Below, piece after piece: positions 34,807 to 43,528 of a DNA stretch of 61,272 nucleotides. The DNA lies in assembly GCA_016124895.1 (NCBI GenBank), contig WGMU01000051.1, positions 1-61,272 on the forward strand. Direction: 5' to 3'. The first letter of the stretch is position 1, and each line of letters opens with the position of its first letter. A program made the translations under genes and the position numbers. The notes under the pieces were generated by a model. It saw nothing but the letters and a program-made list of their open reading frames with translations, did not search any database and was not told the origin of the DNA. This stretch comes from a bacterium (GTDB lineage: Bacteria; Planctomycetota; Planctomycetia; Planctomycetales; Planctomycetaceae).

Positions 34807-36594
34807 ATGGCCGTGCTGCTGCAGATTCGAGATGCTCATAAGAGTTATGGCGAGCAGGTACTGCTGGACGGGGCCGAGGCGACGCTGATTGAGGACGTCA
34901 AAGTCGGATTCATTGGGCGGAACGGGGCCGGCAAGTCGACGCTGCTGCGGATTCTGCTCGGCGAAGAAGAACTCGATCGTGGCGAGGTCATCAGGCATCC
35001 ACGTCTGTCCGTCGGTTATCTGCGTCAGCACGACCCGTTCCAGCCGGGCGAATCGGCGCTCGACTTTCTGATGCGCGACAGCGGTCAACCGGACTGGAAG
35101 TGCGGCGAAGTTGCCGGTGAATTCGAACTCAAGGGCGCGTATCTGGAAGGCCCGGTCAAGGAACTCTCTGGTGGCTGGCAGACGCGTGTCAAACTCGCCG
35201 CACTGCTGCTGCACGAACCGAATCTGCTGCTGCTCGACGAACCGACCAACTTCCTCGATCTGCGCACACAGATTCTGCTCGAGCACTTCCTGCGCAACTT
35301 CCGCCAGGCCTGTCTGATCGTCTCGCACGATCGCGCGTTCCTCAAAGCGACGTGCAGTCACACGCTTGATCTGTCGCGCGGCAAGCTGACGATGTTTCCC
35401 GGTCCAATCGACGCGTTCCTCGATAACGTCGCCGAACAGAAGGAACGTGACGAGAAAACCAACGCGGCGATCGTCGCCAAGCAGAAGCAGTTGCAGCGGT
35501 TCATCGACAAGAACCGGGCAAACGCGAATACGGCGTCACAGGCCCGCTCGAAGGCGAAACAGCTGGAGCGTCTGCAGACGACAGAAATCGCAGACGACGA
35601 ACCGACTGCATTTATTCGCACGCCCGTCGTCGAACCGCGGCGTGGTCCGGCCGTCCGCTGCCAGAACCTGTCGATCGGTTACCCCGACCGGACCGTGGCA
35701 ACAGACATCGACGTTGAGATTGAACACGGCGAACGAGCGGCGATCGTCGGTGACAACGGCCAGGGAAAGACGACGTTCCTGCGGACAATTGTGGATTCGC
35801 TGAAGCCGCTGTCGGGAAGCCTGCGCTGGGGGCATGGCTGCGATCTCGGCGTTTACGCGCAGCACGTCTATACAAGCCTGCCGGAAAATCAGACCGTGCA
35901 GCAGTACCTGGAATTCAACTCACTTCCCGGCACAACCACGCAGCAGATTCTGAAGGTCGCCGGAGCCATGCTGTTTCGCGGCGGAGCGGTGAAGAAGAAA
36001 ATCTCCGTGCTGTCCGGCGGCGAGAGGGCTCGACTCTGTATGGCCGGCATTCTGCTCGGCGAACACAACGTGCTGATCCTCGACGAACCGGGCAACCATC
36101 TCGACGTCGAAACGATCGAAGCACTCGCGTCGGCGCTGCTCGAATACAAGGGCACTGTGATTTTCACGAGTCACGACCGGCACTTCATGAAACGTGTCGC
36201 GACGTGCATCGTCGAGGTCCGTGACGGCAGCGTCCGCAACTACAACGGCGATTACGACGCGTACCTTTACGCGGTCAATAAAGAGATCGACGACGGCGAA
36301 CGCGAACGCCATGCCTCGAAGGGTGGTACGGCGCCACCGCCCGCGCCGACGAAAGCTGCTTCGAACGAGCCTCAGATGGACGAGCGGAAGCTGCGCAAGG
36401 AGTTGTCAAAGGCCGAGAAGGCCATCGCGCGGCTCGATGAACAGAAGACCGACCTGAACGCGAAGCTGATGTCGGAAACCGACCCAGACGAAGCGCTGCG
36501 GCTGCACAACGAGCTGACTGCCATCACCGAGCAACTCGGAGAGGCCGAAGAACGCTGGTGCGAACTGCAGGAACAGCTTGAAGCATACGCGTAA
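34807..36594 (+). CDS. ABC-F family ATPase (Uup/EttA type)
   Basis: ABC-F proteins have two ATPase domains and no membrane part, and act on ribosomes. Domain 1 has Walker A G-R-N-G-A-G-K-S (37-44), signature L-S-G-G-W-Q-T-R and Walker B L-L-L-L-D-E-P-T-N-F-L-D. Domain 2 has G-D-N-G-Q-G-K-T, L-S-G-G-E-R-A-R and L-I-L-D-E-P-G-N-H-L-D. The interdomain linker is the charged P-site tip region, and a C-terminal coiled coil of about 70 residues suggests the Uup subtype. The length of 595 is normal. Walker B of domain 2 has Gly where Thr is usual. The gene is monocistronic. Confidence 0.92.
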   Translation: MAVLLQIRDAHKSYGEQVLLDGAEATLIEDVKVGFIGRNGAGKSTLLRILLGEEELDRGEVIRHPRLSVGYLRQHDPFQPGESALDFLMRDSGQPDWKCGEVAGEFELKGAYLEGPVKELSGGWQTRVKLAALLLHEPNLLLLDEPTNFLDLRTQILLEHFLRNFRQACLIVSHDRAFLKATCSHTLDLSRGKLTMFPGPIDAFLDNVAEQKERDEKTNAAIVAKQKQLQRFIDKNRANANTASQARSKAKQLERLQTTEIADDEPTAFIRTPVVEPRRGPAVRCQNLSIGYPDRTVATDIDVEIEHGERAAIVGDNGQGKTTFLRTIVDSLKPLSGSLRWGHGCDLGVYAQHVYTSLPENQTVQQYLEFNSLPGTTTQQILKVAGAMLFRGGAVKKKISVLSGGERARLCMAGILLGEHNVLILDEPGNHLDVETIEALASALLEYKGTVIFTSHDRHFMKRVATCIVEVRDGSVRNYNGDYDAYLYAVNKEIDDGERERHASKGGTAPPPAPTKAASNEPQMDERKLRKELSKAEKAIARLDEQKTDLNAKLMSETDPDEALRLHNELTAITEQLGEAEERWCELQEQLEAYA

Positions 36595-36630
36595 GCGTTG
36601 CGTTCGTATCTGCCGCTGCCGGCGCTGCAG

Positions 36631-39600
36631 TTAGCCGTCGACGATCCAGTTGGCGGTCAGACTGAAGGCTTCGTCAATCTCTGCCAGGTCGCCGCTGATC
36701 ATGTCTCCTGCGTCGCGGCCGTTGGTGCTGAATGAGCTACCGGCGAGCACATCGACACCGCCGTTGCCGTTAACACGATCGACTCCCGAACCGCCGATCA
36801 CAGTATCGTTACCGCCGCCGCCAAACAGCGTGTCATCGCCCGCCTGGCCAAGCACCGTGTCATCGCCCATTTCGCCGATGGCGGAATCGTTACCGTCCTC
36901 GCCTGCCAGTCCATCGTTGCCGTCGCCTCCTTCGAGCGTATCGTTGCCGGAACCGCCGCGGAGCGTGTCGTTGCCATCGTGACCTCGCAGCAGATCATTA
37001 CCGCCGTTGCCGAGAATCAGATCGTTGCCATTGCCGCCCTGCAGGAAGTCGTCCGCCGCGCCACCGATCAGTGTATCGTTGCCGTCGAGGCCTTCCAGGA
37101 CAGCCATTCCTCCAAAGGCCGAGGCGTCGATCAGGTTGGCAGAAGCACCACCGGAGATCGCAACTGCTTCGACGTCCTGAATGAAGTCGTGTCCGATACC
37201 GAACATCTCGGTCGCTGTGACGGTGATGTCCGCGTCGGCTGATTCGACGATGCGATCATTGCCGGCGCCGCCGTCGAGCAGGTCGTTGCCGGCTCCACCC
37301 GTCAGCCGATCGCCGCTGCCGCCGTTGCCGTGCAGCATGTCGTTGCCGGCACCGCCATCGAGGTCGTCGCTGCCCGAGCCACCGAACAGGGCGTCGTTAC
37401 CATTCCCGCCGCTGAGAACGTCGTCGCCACCTTCGCCGTACAACCGATCGTTGCCGTTACCGGTCAGAATCGTATCGTCGCCGTCGCCGCCGCCGACGCT
37501 GACGTCGCTTGAAAACGCCGTTGTGTCGATCAGATTGCTGGCTGCGCTGCCTGAGATGCGAGCACGTTCGATGCCGATCAGCGTATCATTGCCAAGCCCC
37601 GTTGCTGTCGTGTCTGAAAGGACGAAGGAGCCAGTGACGAACTCAACGAGAAAGTCCGTACCCATGCCGCCGTCGATCGTGTCGTCGCCGGCGCCGCCTG
37701 AAACGGCATCCGCTGAACTGCCCTGACCGCTGACGACATCGTTGCCATCGTCACCGAACAGTTCGTCCGCCTGAGCACCCCCGAACAGCATGTCGTCCCC
37801 GGCACCACCGCGAATACTGTCCGCTCCGGCTGAGCCGCGAAGCGTATCGTTGCCACTGCCGCTGAAGATCGTGTCGTTACCCGCTCCGCCATCAACGCTG
37901 GCATCATTTGACAGCGACGCCAGATTGATCAGATCGTTGCCGTCTCCGGCGTCGATATAGACCGTTCCGTGAAACGCAGTGTCGAACGAGTTGATTCGCA
38001 GCGTGTCATCGCCGCCGCCGAGATCGAAGCCGATTGCAGAGCCCGGCATCAGGAACTCGATACTGCCCAGTAAATCCCGCGCCAGCGTGACAATGCCATC
38101 GCCGGCTGACTGCGAATTGCTGACCGTAATCGCGTCCGTCGAATCGAGAAACGTAAACGACCGCCTGTCTGCCGTTATGTAATCCGTGATTGCCTCCAGA
38201 TTGGAAAACTGAATCGGCGTCGAATCGGCGAGGATGGTGCCGGTCGTTTCCGTCGCGAATGTCAAGCCGACCGAAGCCACGACTCCCGGCCCGATGCTCA
38301 GTGAGTCGCCGTCGGCCGCCGTGGTATCTACAAACGCAAGCCCGCCGTACGGCAGAGCATCGAGCGAGCTGACAACAATCTTCTCCGCTTCGGCACTGCC
38401 GATCACGCGGAACTGGTCAACCTTGTCGGCAAAGATCGACGTCAGCGGTGTTCCGAGACTGTGATCCGTCCCGTTGGCCACTCCGATAATCAGCCGATCA
38501 CCATCGCGAGTGAACGAGACTGTTGACGACGCTGTCGTGGTCACGCTGAATCCGAAGAACTCGACCGCGCCAATGTCCTGCCGCAGGATCGCGTTGAAGT
38601 CGCCATCATTGATGCGGGCACGGCCGCGGGCGTCAGTCAGAAAGCTCGCCACGTTGGTTCCGGCTTCGATCGCCGGGCTGCCGTACAGCGGCAGATGCGT
38701 CAGCGTCGGGCCACCGTTGTCCTGCAGTGGTGTCAGAACTGGATCAACGGGTGCCGCGTACGTGCCGACGATATCACCGGCATTCCCGTTGGCAGTGCCG
38801 GTGTTCCCGTCGTTACTGCCAATCAGATTCGTGCCGAGCGAGACGATCGACCCATTGACGTCGGCCGAACCACTATCGGCCGAATTGCGAGCGATGATCG
38901 TATTTCCGATTCGCAGCAGACCGGCATTCCAGACACCGCCGCCGTAATTCGCGGCTGAATTGTCGGCAATTGTTGAGCTGTTCAGTTCAAGCGTCGTGGC
39001 GGAATTATTGATGACGCCGCCGCCATTCTGCCCGGCGGAATTGCCCGAAACCGTCGACTGCGACAGCAGCATGCTCCCCTGGAAATTGTCGAGCCCGCCG
39101 CCATCGATCTCCGCCGTATTCGCGGACACCGTGCTGCGATAGAACTTCACGCTGCTGAGTTCGCTGTCGATGCCACCACCGGACAGAACCGCTGAGTTAC
39201 CGGAAACAGTCGATTCATTAAGCGTCACGGTGGACTGCGCGACGTACAGCCCGCCGCCGTAATCTTCTGTTGTGTTGTCGCGAATCGTCGACGTGTTAAA
39301 CGTCACGACAACACTGGATGCAAACGCCGCTCCGCCGCCGGCTCCGGTGGCACTGTTTGCCGCAATCGTCGAGTCCGTCACGGTGACGAAGCCACCTTCG
39401 GCAGCGATACCTCCGCCGGACCGCGTCGCGGTGTTCGACTCGATGATCGAGCCGTTGAGCAACTGCAGATCAGCGTTGTATGAATAAACGCCGCCGCCAT
39501 CGAGATCCGCCGAGTTGCCAGTTACGGTCGCATGGTCAAGGATCACCCGTCCGGCATCGTTCGCAATCCCGCCGCCATGTGAGTAGTCCGCCCCGGTGGC

Positions 39601-41676
39601 AGTGTTGCCCGTCACGACAACATCCTGCAGCAGCACGTTGCCGCCTTCGTTGTACAGACCGCCGCCGAACAGCGAGGAACCGTTCTGAATCGTCAGTCCG
39701 ACGAGCGTGACCGTCACGCCCGGCAGAATATGAAACACGCGGTCGAGGGCGCCTCCGTCAATGATTGTCTGCCCGGCGCCGGCGCCGGTAATCGTCAACG
39801 AGTCTGTAATGTCGAGGTCACCGGTTGCCGCAGCGTCTTCATCGGTTCCGGACCGGGTCAGTGTGTACGTTCCAGCCGGCAGATCGATACGGGCTTCGCC
39901 GACGGTTCCGTTTGTTTCCTGTATCGCCGCTCGCAGCGAAACGTTGCCGCTGCTGTCCTCGGCCAGATCGTCGCCGAGCGACGCGTCGATCGTGTCGGTC
40001 GTTGTGTTGACCGTAAACGTCGCGGCCTGATTAAAAAACTCGACGGCTCCAATATCGACGGAGTATGTCCCGTCGTAGTCGCCGTCACGGAAGCGCGTTG
40101 CGCCCGTCTGATCGTATGCCGCCGCACCGTTGCTGTTGCCGGCGTCGACCGCCGGGCTGTCGACCGTCAGCGCATAGCTCAGCGTGTAGCCGCCGTTGTC
40201 CTGCAGTCCAGTCATCAGTGGATCGAGCGGTGACCCCGCTGTGCCGACCTGGTCACTGTTGGAACCATCGGAAAAGCCCGAAGCCGTTCCGATCGCTCCG
40301 ATGAGGTTGTATCCGAGCGTTGTATATCCGCCTGAGACGTCCGGCCCGTCGGTCGTTGCAGTGTTCCCGGCAATGATCGTGTTGCCGACGTTCGTCGTAC
40401 TGGCCGCGTAAATGCCGCCGCCACTGTCTGTCGCAGTGTTTTCAGAGATCGTCGCGTTGACGATGGTCACCGTCCCGGAGACGCCACTGTTGACGCCGCC
40501 TCCCTGGACCGCCTGATTTCCGGAAAACGTGCTGTTGCTGATAGCGAGAGTACCGCCGTAGTTGTCAGCCCCGCCGCCATAGAGTCCCGACGCGTTTCCG
40601 AGGAACAGACTGTCAACGACTTCCGTCGACCCTTGATCGTTATCGAGTCCGCCACCGCTGGAGGCCGCCGAATTCGCGGCGATGGTCGTTTCCGAAATTC
40701 CCAGCAACGCGCCCAGATTGCGGATGCCGCCGCCATACGTGCCGGCCTGGTTGTTCGAGACCTCACTTTGAATCACCTGAACCTGGGCAGTCCCGAACAG
40801 ATTGATCCCTCCCGCGGCGTATGTAGCAACGTTGCCGGAGACCGTCACACCCGTCAGCGAAATCTGTGCATTCTCGGTGCTCAGACCGCCGCCGTCGTTC
40901 TCGGCTGAGTTATTGAGGATCGATCCGCCAGTCATCGTGAACTGACCGTTGTAAATCGACAGGCCGCCGCCGTCGTTCACTGCCGAGTTGTTCTGAAAGA
41001 CGCTGTCCGTCGCCGTGATCGATCCGCTGCTGTTGTAAACGCCACCGCCGTTGATCTCGGCCGTGTTGCCCTGCACGGTGACGCGCGTCAGCACGAGATT
41101 CCCGCCCGAATTGCCGATGCCACCCGCCACAGAATTCGTGGCACCCTCCGCGACGTTGTTCTGCACGACACAGTCAATCAACTCCAGATTTCCGGCATTC
41201 ATCACACCAGCCGCGTTCAGCGCCGTGCCATTCTGAATCGTGACGCCGACGATCGTGACGTTTGCCCCGCCGAATACGTGAAAGATGCGGTCGAGATCGC
41301 CACCGTCGATCACGGTGCGATCGGCCCCGGCTCCGATAATCGTCAGGTTCCCGGTCAGGTCGAGGTCGCCCGTAAACGCAGCGTCTTCATTCGCCCCGGC
41401 GCGCGTCAGCGTGTACGTGCCCTGCGGCAGCAGAATGATGTCCGGCGCAGCGCTGGCATTGGCTTCCTGAATCGCGGCACGCAGCGTCGTTTCGCCATTG
41501 ACGTCTGCAGCGATTCCGTTGCCAACGACCGGATCAACGGTGTCAGCCGTCGAATTCACCGTAAACGTTGTCAGCAGCCGGCGCTGTTCCAGAGATTCAG
41601 ATCGCACACAGGCAACGGGAGTAATTCGGCGCGCACGACGGCGCCGACCTCGACCAAACGGCAGAGAGAGGAGCAT
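36631..41676 (-). CDS. giant LEPR-type surface protein: twin beta-helix units plus RTX repeats
   Basis: The product is about 1680 residues. Near the N-terminus it has a basic segment and S-L-E-Q-R-R-L-L-T-T, like the planctomycete LEPR-x-L-L surface motif. Two tandem copies follow of a unit starting F-T-V-N-[ST]-T-x-D-T and L-R-A-A-I-Q-E (CSLREA-like). Each has a right-handed beta-helix of repeated G-G-G-[ILV]-x-N and N-[ST]-A motifs, about residues 35-560 and 560-1080. The last 450 residues are glycine/aspartate nonapeptides (G-G-x-G-x-D) that bind calcium, as in RTX proteins. It is likely secreted and surface-bound, possibly an adhesin. Start choice is between 41736, 41697 and 41676; AGGAAG before 41676 favours it. 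Confidence 0.85.
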   Translation of the reverse strand: MLLSLPFGRGRRRRARRITPVACVRSESLEQRRLLTTFTVNSTADTVDPVVGNGIAADVNGETTLRAAIQEANASAAPDIILLPQGTYTLTRAGANEDAAFTGDLDLTGNLTIIGAGADRTVIDGGDLDRIFHVFGGANVTIVGVTIQNGTALNAAGVMNAGNLELIDCVVQNNVAEGATNSVAGGIGNSGGNLVLTRVTVQGNTAEINGGGVYNSSGSITATDSVFQNNSAVNDGGGLSIYNGQFTMTGGSILNNSAENDGGGLSTENAQISLTGVTVSGNVATYAAGGINLFGTAQVQVIQSEVSNNQAGTYGGGIRNLGALLGISETTIAANSAASSGGGLDNDQGSTEVVDSLFLGNASGLYGGGADNYGGTLAISNSTFSGNQAVQGGGVNSGVSGTVTIVNATISENTATDSGGGIYAASTTNVGNTIIAGNTATTDGPDVSGGYTTLGYNLIGAIGTASGFSDGSNSDQVGTAGSPLDPLMTGLQDNGGYTLSYALTVDSPAVDAGNSNGAAAYDQTGATRFRDGDYDGTYSVDIGAVEFFNQAATFTVNTTTDTIDASLGDDLAEDSSGNVSLRAAIQETNGTVGEARIDLPAGTYTLTRSGTDEDAAATGDLDITDSLTITGAGAGQTIIDGGALDRVFHILPGVTVTLVGLTIQNGSSLFGGGLYNEGGNVLLQDVVVTGNTATGADYSHGGGIANDAGRVILDHATVTGNSADLDGGGVYSYNADLQLLNGSIIESNTATRSGGGIAAEGGFVTVTDSTIAANSATGAGGGAAFASSVVVTFNTSTIRDNTTEDYGGGLYVAQSTVTLNESTVSGNSAVLSGGGIDSELSSVKFYRSTVSANTAEIDGGGLDNFQGSMLLSQSTVSGNSAGQNGGGVINNSATTLELNSSTIADNSAANYGGGVWNAGLLRIGNTIIARNSADSGSADVNGSIVSLGTNLIGSNDGNTGTANGNAGDIVGTYAAPVDPVLTPLQDNGGPTLTHLPLYGSPAIEAGTNVASFLTDARGRARINDGDFNAILRQDIGAVEFFGFSVTTTASSTVSFTRDGDRLIIGVANGTDHSLGTPLTSIFADKVDQFRVIGSAEAEKIVVSSLDALPYGGLAFVDTTAADGDSLSIGPGVVASVGLTFATETTGTILADSTPIQFSNLEAITDYITADRRSFTFLDSTDAITVSNSQSAGDGIVTLARDLLGSIEFLMPGSAIGFDLGGGDDTLRINSFDTAFHGTVYIDAGDGNDLINLASLSNDASVDGGAGNDTIFSGSGNDTLRGSAGADSIRGGAGDDMLFGGAQADELFGDDGNDVVSGQGSSADAVSGGAGDDTIDGGMGTDFLVEFVTGSFVLSDTTATGLGNDTLIGIERARISGSAASNLIDTTAFSSDVSVGGGDGDDTILTGNGNDRLYGEGGDDVLSGGNGNDALFGGSGSDDLDGGAGNDMLHGNGGSGDRLTGGAGNDLLDGGAGNDRIVESADADITVTATEMFGIGHDFIQDVEAVAISGGASANLIDASAFGGMAVLEGLDGNDTLIGGAADDFLQGGNGNDLILGNGGNDLLRGHDGNDTLRGGSGNDTLEGGDGNDGLAGEDGNDSAIGEMGDDTVLGQAGDDTLFGGGGNDTVIGGSGVDRVNGNGGVDVLAGSSFSTNGRDAGDMISGDLAEIDEAFSLTANWIVDG

Positions 41677-42000
41677 CGGACTTCCTGTCCATGTCATGAA
41701 GGAGTGGTCGTATCCGCGAGGACCGCAGAAACGCATCCCGGTGGAATGGAATTCGGGATGAGGTAGGAGAAATGACTGGAAGGTGAGGCCGTAGACAATA
41801 TCAGGCCCGTGCCAACGACCTCAAGATGAGATTGGAACTCGCGTCCACGCCAGGAATGTATCCGACGTAAAACTGGGGTTGCGGCCAATCGAGGGCCTCG
41901 CAATTATCCTGCCTCGTTCGTGCTGACGTGGCACGAGGGACATTTCGCCGTGAAACGCACGTGCTGCCACGGTGCATTCCGGCTGACTTGATTGCAAACT
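41677..42000. other. intergenic region upstream of the giant surface protein
   Basis: About 320 bases without a credible gene. It should hold the leftward promoter of the surface protein gene and the rightward promoter of the RNA beginning near 42000. A short inverted motif around CGTGCTGACGTGGCACGAG (41918-41936) is visible. No clear -35/-10 pair can be pointed to on either strand. Confidence 0.4.
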
Positions 42001-42153
42001 GGAAAGGAGGTGGTCTAGTGATATCTGACTCTAGTGGCCAACGAGGTGCTGTTCGTTGAAGACGCTGACGGGTGTCTTCGACACCGCCTCCTCGTAAGTT
42101 TGACTTGCGAGCCATTCAGGCCCGGTCCTCCCAGCGAGGACCGGGCTTTTTTT
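42001..42153 (+). ncRNA. candidate structured RNA with extended Shine-Dalgarno and mini-ORF
   Basis: It starts with AAAGGAGGTG (42003-42012), an almost full match to the 16S anti-Shine-Dalgarno complement. Seven bases after AGGAGG, a GTG (42018) opens a 13-codon ORF (V-I-S-D-S-S-G-Q-R-G-A-V-R) ending at 42059. Four hairpins follow: AACGA/TCGTT (42040-42057), GGTGTC/GACACC (42071-42085), CTCGTAAG/CTTGCGAG with one wobble (42091-42111) and the terminator. CCGCCTCCT (42084-42092) can also pair with AGGAGGTGG (42005-42013), which would hide the ribosome-binding site. It may be a leader-peptide-type or regulatory small RNA. No known family is recognised. Confidence 0.5.
42120..42153 (+). terminator. 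strong intrinsic terminator
   Basis: A perfect 11-base-pair GC-rich stem (GCCCGGTCCTC at 42120-42130, GAGGACCGGGC at 42136-42146) with loop CCAGC is followed at once by seven T. The T-run is only on the plus strand, so it ends a rightward transcript, although no gene of normal size precedes it. Confidence 0.92.
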
Positions 42154-42785
42154 GTGTCCGTCGTGTATCGACAAGCCGTCACGCGGCGACATCGAAGCCA
42201 GCCGTGTCTTACTGGCTCGGTGAATGCCCGGTCTGGCGTCGGTCAATCCTCCAGCACACGCCGAAATCGACTTTGAGACCGTTTCTGGTGTCCGGCAGGT
42301 CACAAGTTGGCTGGTCGGGGAGAGTTGTGCCAGGGAGCCTGCGCCGGATCCGCCGATTTGACGACGGCACTGCCAAGGCTCCATAAAGACAGCGCAAACG
42401 TTCAAACGGCTGGCTGTGACGAAGAATGCTTGAGGACGTACATCCTCAAACGATCGTTACGGCATCAACGGAAATGGACAGGCAAGTGTGACGAAGTCTG
42501 CCGGGCCGTCACCAATAACCAACGCCGCGCGCAGCGAACCAAATGGAAACGGCTGCAGAGGCCCCACGGTGCGTGGGGCGATCGCAGCTTCGCTCGCGCC
42601 CGCGGTCGAGCTGTGTTTTCAGTCTCACTTCCGGCTTCCAGAAACCCGGGCACGACTTCGATTGGACGTGTCTGGCCACCCAGTGAGACGCTGTCCGGCC
42701 GGGGGAAGGCTTTGACCTGTGGACTTGTTCGAATGTGTCAGAGCCGGCAACAATGGCCGCATCGTTTGTCTCGTGTGAGGCCGGT
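42154..42785. other. intergenic region upstream of ECF sigma gene
   Basis: About 630 bases with no gene I can support. The ORFs crossing it are Arg-rich and lack protein-like patterns. A perfect 8-base-pair hairpin (GCCCCACG / CGTGGGGC, loop GTG) lies at 42561-42579. The promoter of the ECF gene should be in the right-hand part, but no clear consensus is seen. Confidence 0.45.
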
Positions 42786-43406
42786 ATGAAGAACTGCTCG
42801 TTTGACGCTGATGCCGGTCCTGGATCGACCTGGCACTCGCTGATTCGGCACGCTCGTGATCAGGACCAGCGGGCAATGGACTCGGTCATCCGGATTTACG
42901 GGCCGTATCTGCGGAGCATCTGCCGCTCACGTCTGAGTCTGTCGGTCGAAGATGCCGAAGACGTCACTCAGGACGCTCTGTTCCGCATTCTCAGAAACCT
43001 GCCGGAACTGGAAGTACGTTCGCAGCCGGGCTCATTCCGAGCTTGGGTCACGCAGGCTCTGCAGTGGAGCGTTCGCGACTGGGCCAGCCGCTATCGCCAG
43101 GGGCAGCCGGGACCGGTCGGTGGCACCGATCACCTGCGTCTGATCGACCTGGTCGCCGCTCCGGATTTCAGCGATGACGGCCAGTCACGAACGTTACGGC
43201 TGGTCCGTGACGTCATCGCGATGATCAAAACCGACTGTGCCCCGCAGACGTGGCGGGCGTTTGAACTGTTCGCGATTGAGGGCCGGTCCGCGGCGGAAGT
43301 CGGCGAGCTGCTCGGCCAGTCAGCCGGCTGGGTTCGAGGCGTCAAAGCCCGCATCGTCAGGCGACTCCGGGAGGAACTCGGGAACCCGTTTGAGAACGAA
43401 GGCTGA
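42786..43406 (+). CDS. ECF-type RNA polymerase sigma factor
   Basis: The 206-residue product has region 2 with Y-G-P-Y-L-R-S and the D-A-E-D-V-T-Q-D-A-L-F-R-I-L core-binding motif. It also has W-V-T-Q-A-L-Q-W-S-V-R-D-W and region 4 helix-turn-helix E-G-R-S-A-A-E-V-G-E-L-L. It would direct RNA polymerase to a specific regulon. The ATG at 42786 with GTGAGGCCGG upstream is preferred; the frame extends to a GTG at 42735. It is followed 122 bases later by a kinase with an anti-sigma-like zinc-binding N-terminus, the usual planctomycete ECF-STK pair. Confidence 0.9.
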   Translation: MKNCSFDADAGPGSTWHSLIRHARDQDQRAMDSVIRIYGPYLRSICRSRLSLSVEDAEDVTQDALFRILRNLPELEVRSQPGSFRAWVTQALQWSVRDWASRYRQGQPGPVGGTDHLRLIDLVAAPDFSDDGQSRTLRLVRDVIAMIKTDCAPQTWRAFELFAIEGRSAAEVGELLGQSAGWVRGVKARIVRRLREELGNPFENEG

Positions 43407-43528
43407 CTGCCAATGCGCAGGACTGGAGACACTCTATTGTCTGAGTTTCTACAGCGTCCGGACTTCCGCGGCGCGCGGTTGCGTTTCCTGACGGTGGCAG
43501 GACCTGAAGTTCGCGGAGTCCCCTGAGC

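Noticed and set aside
42034-42276. ORF beginning V-L-F-V-E-D-A-D-G, like a response regulator start
   Set aside because: The likeness stops after ten residues; the frame crosses the strong terminator, and its GTG is too far (23 bases) from the Shine-Dalgarno.
42307-42789. ORF of 160 codons before the ECF sigma gene
   Set aside because: It has no recognisable pattern, no ribosome-binding site, high Arg/Cys/Trp content, and it overlaps the better supported sigma factor start.
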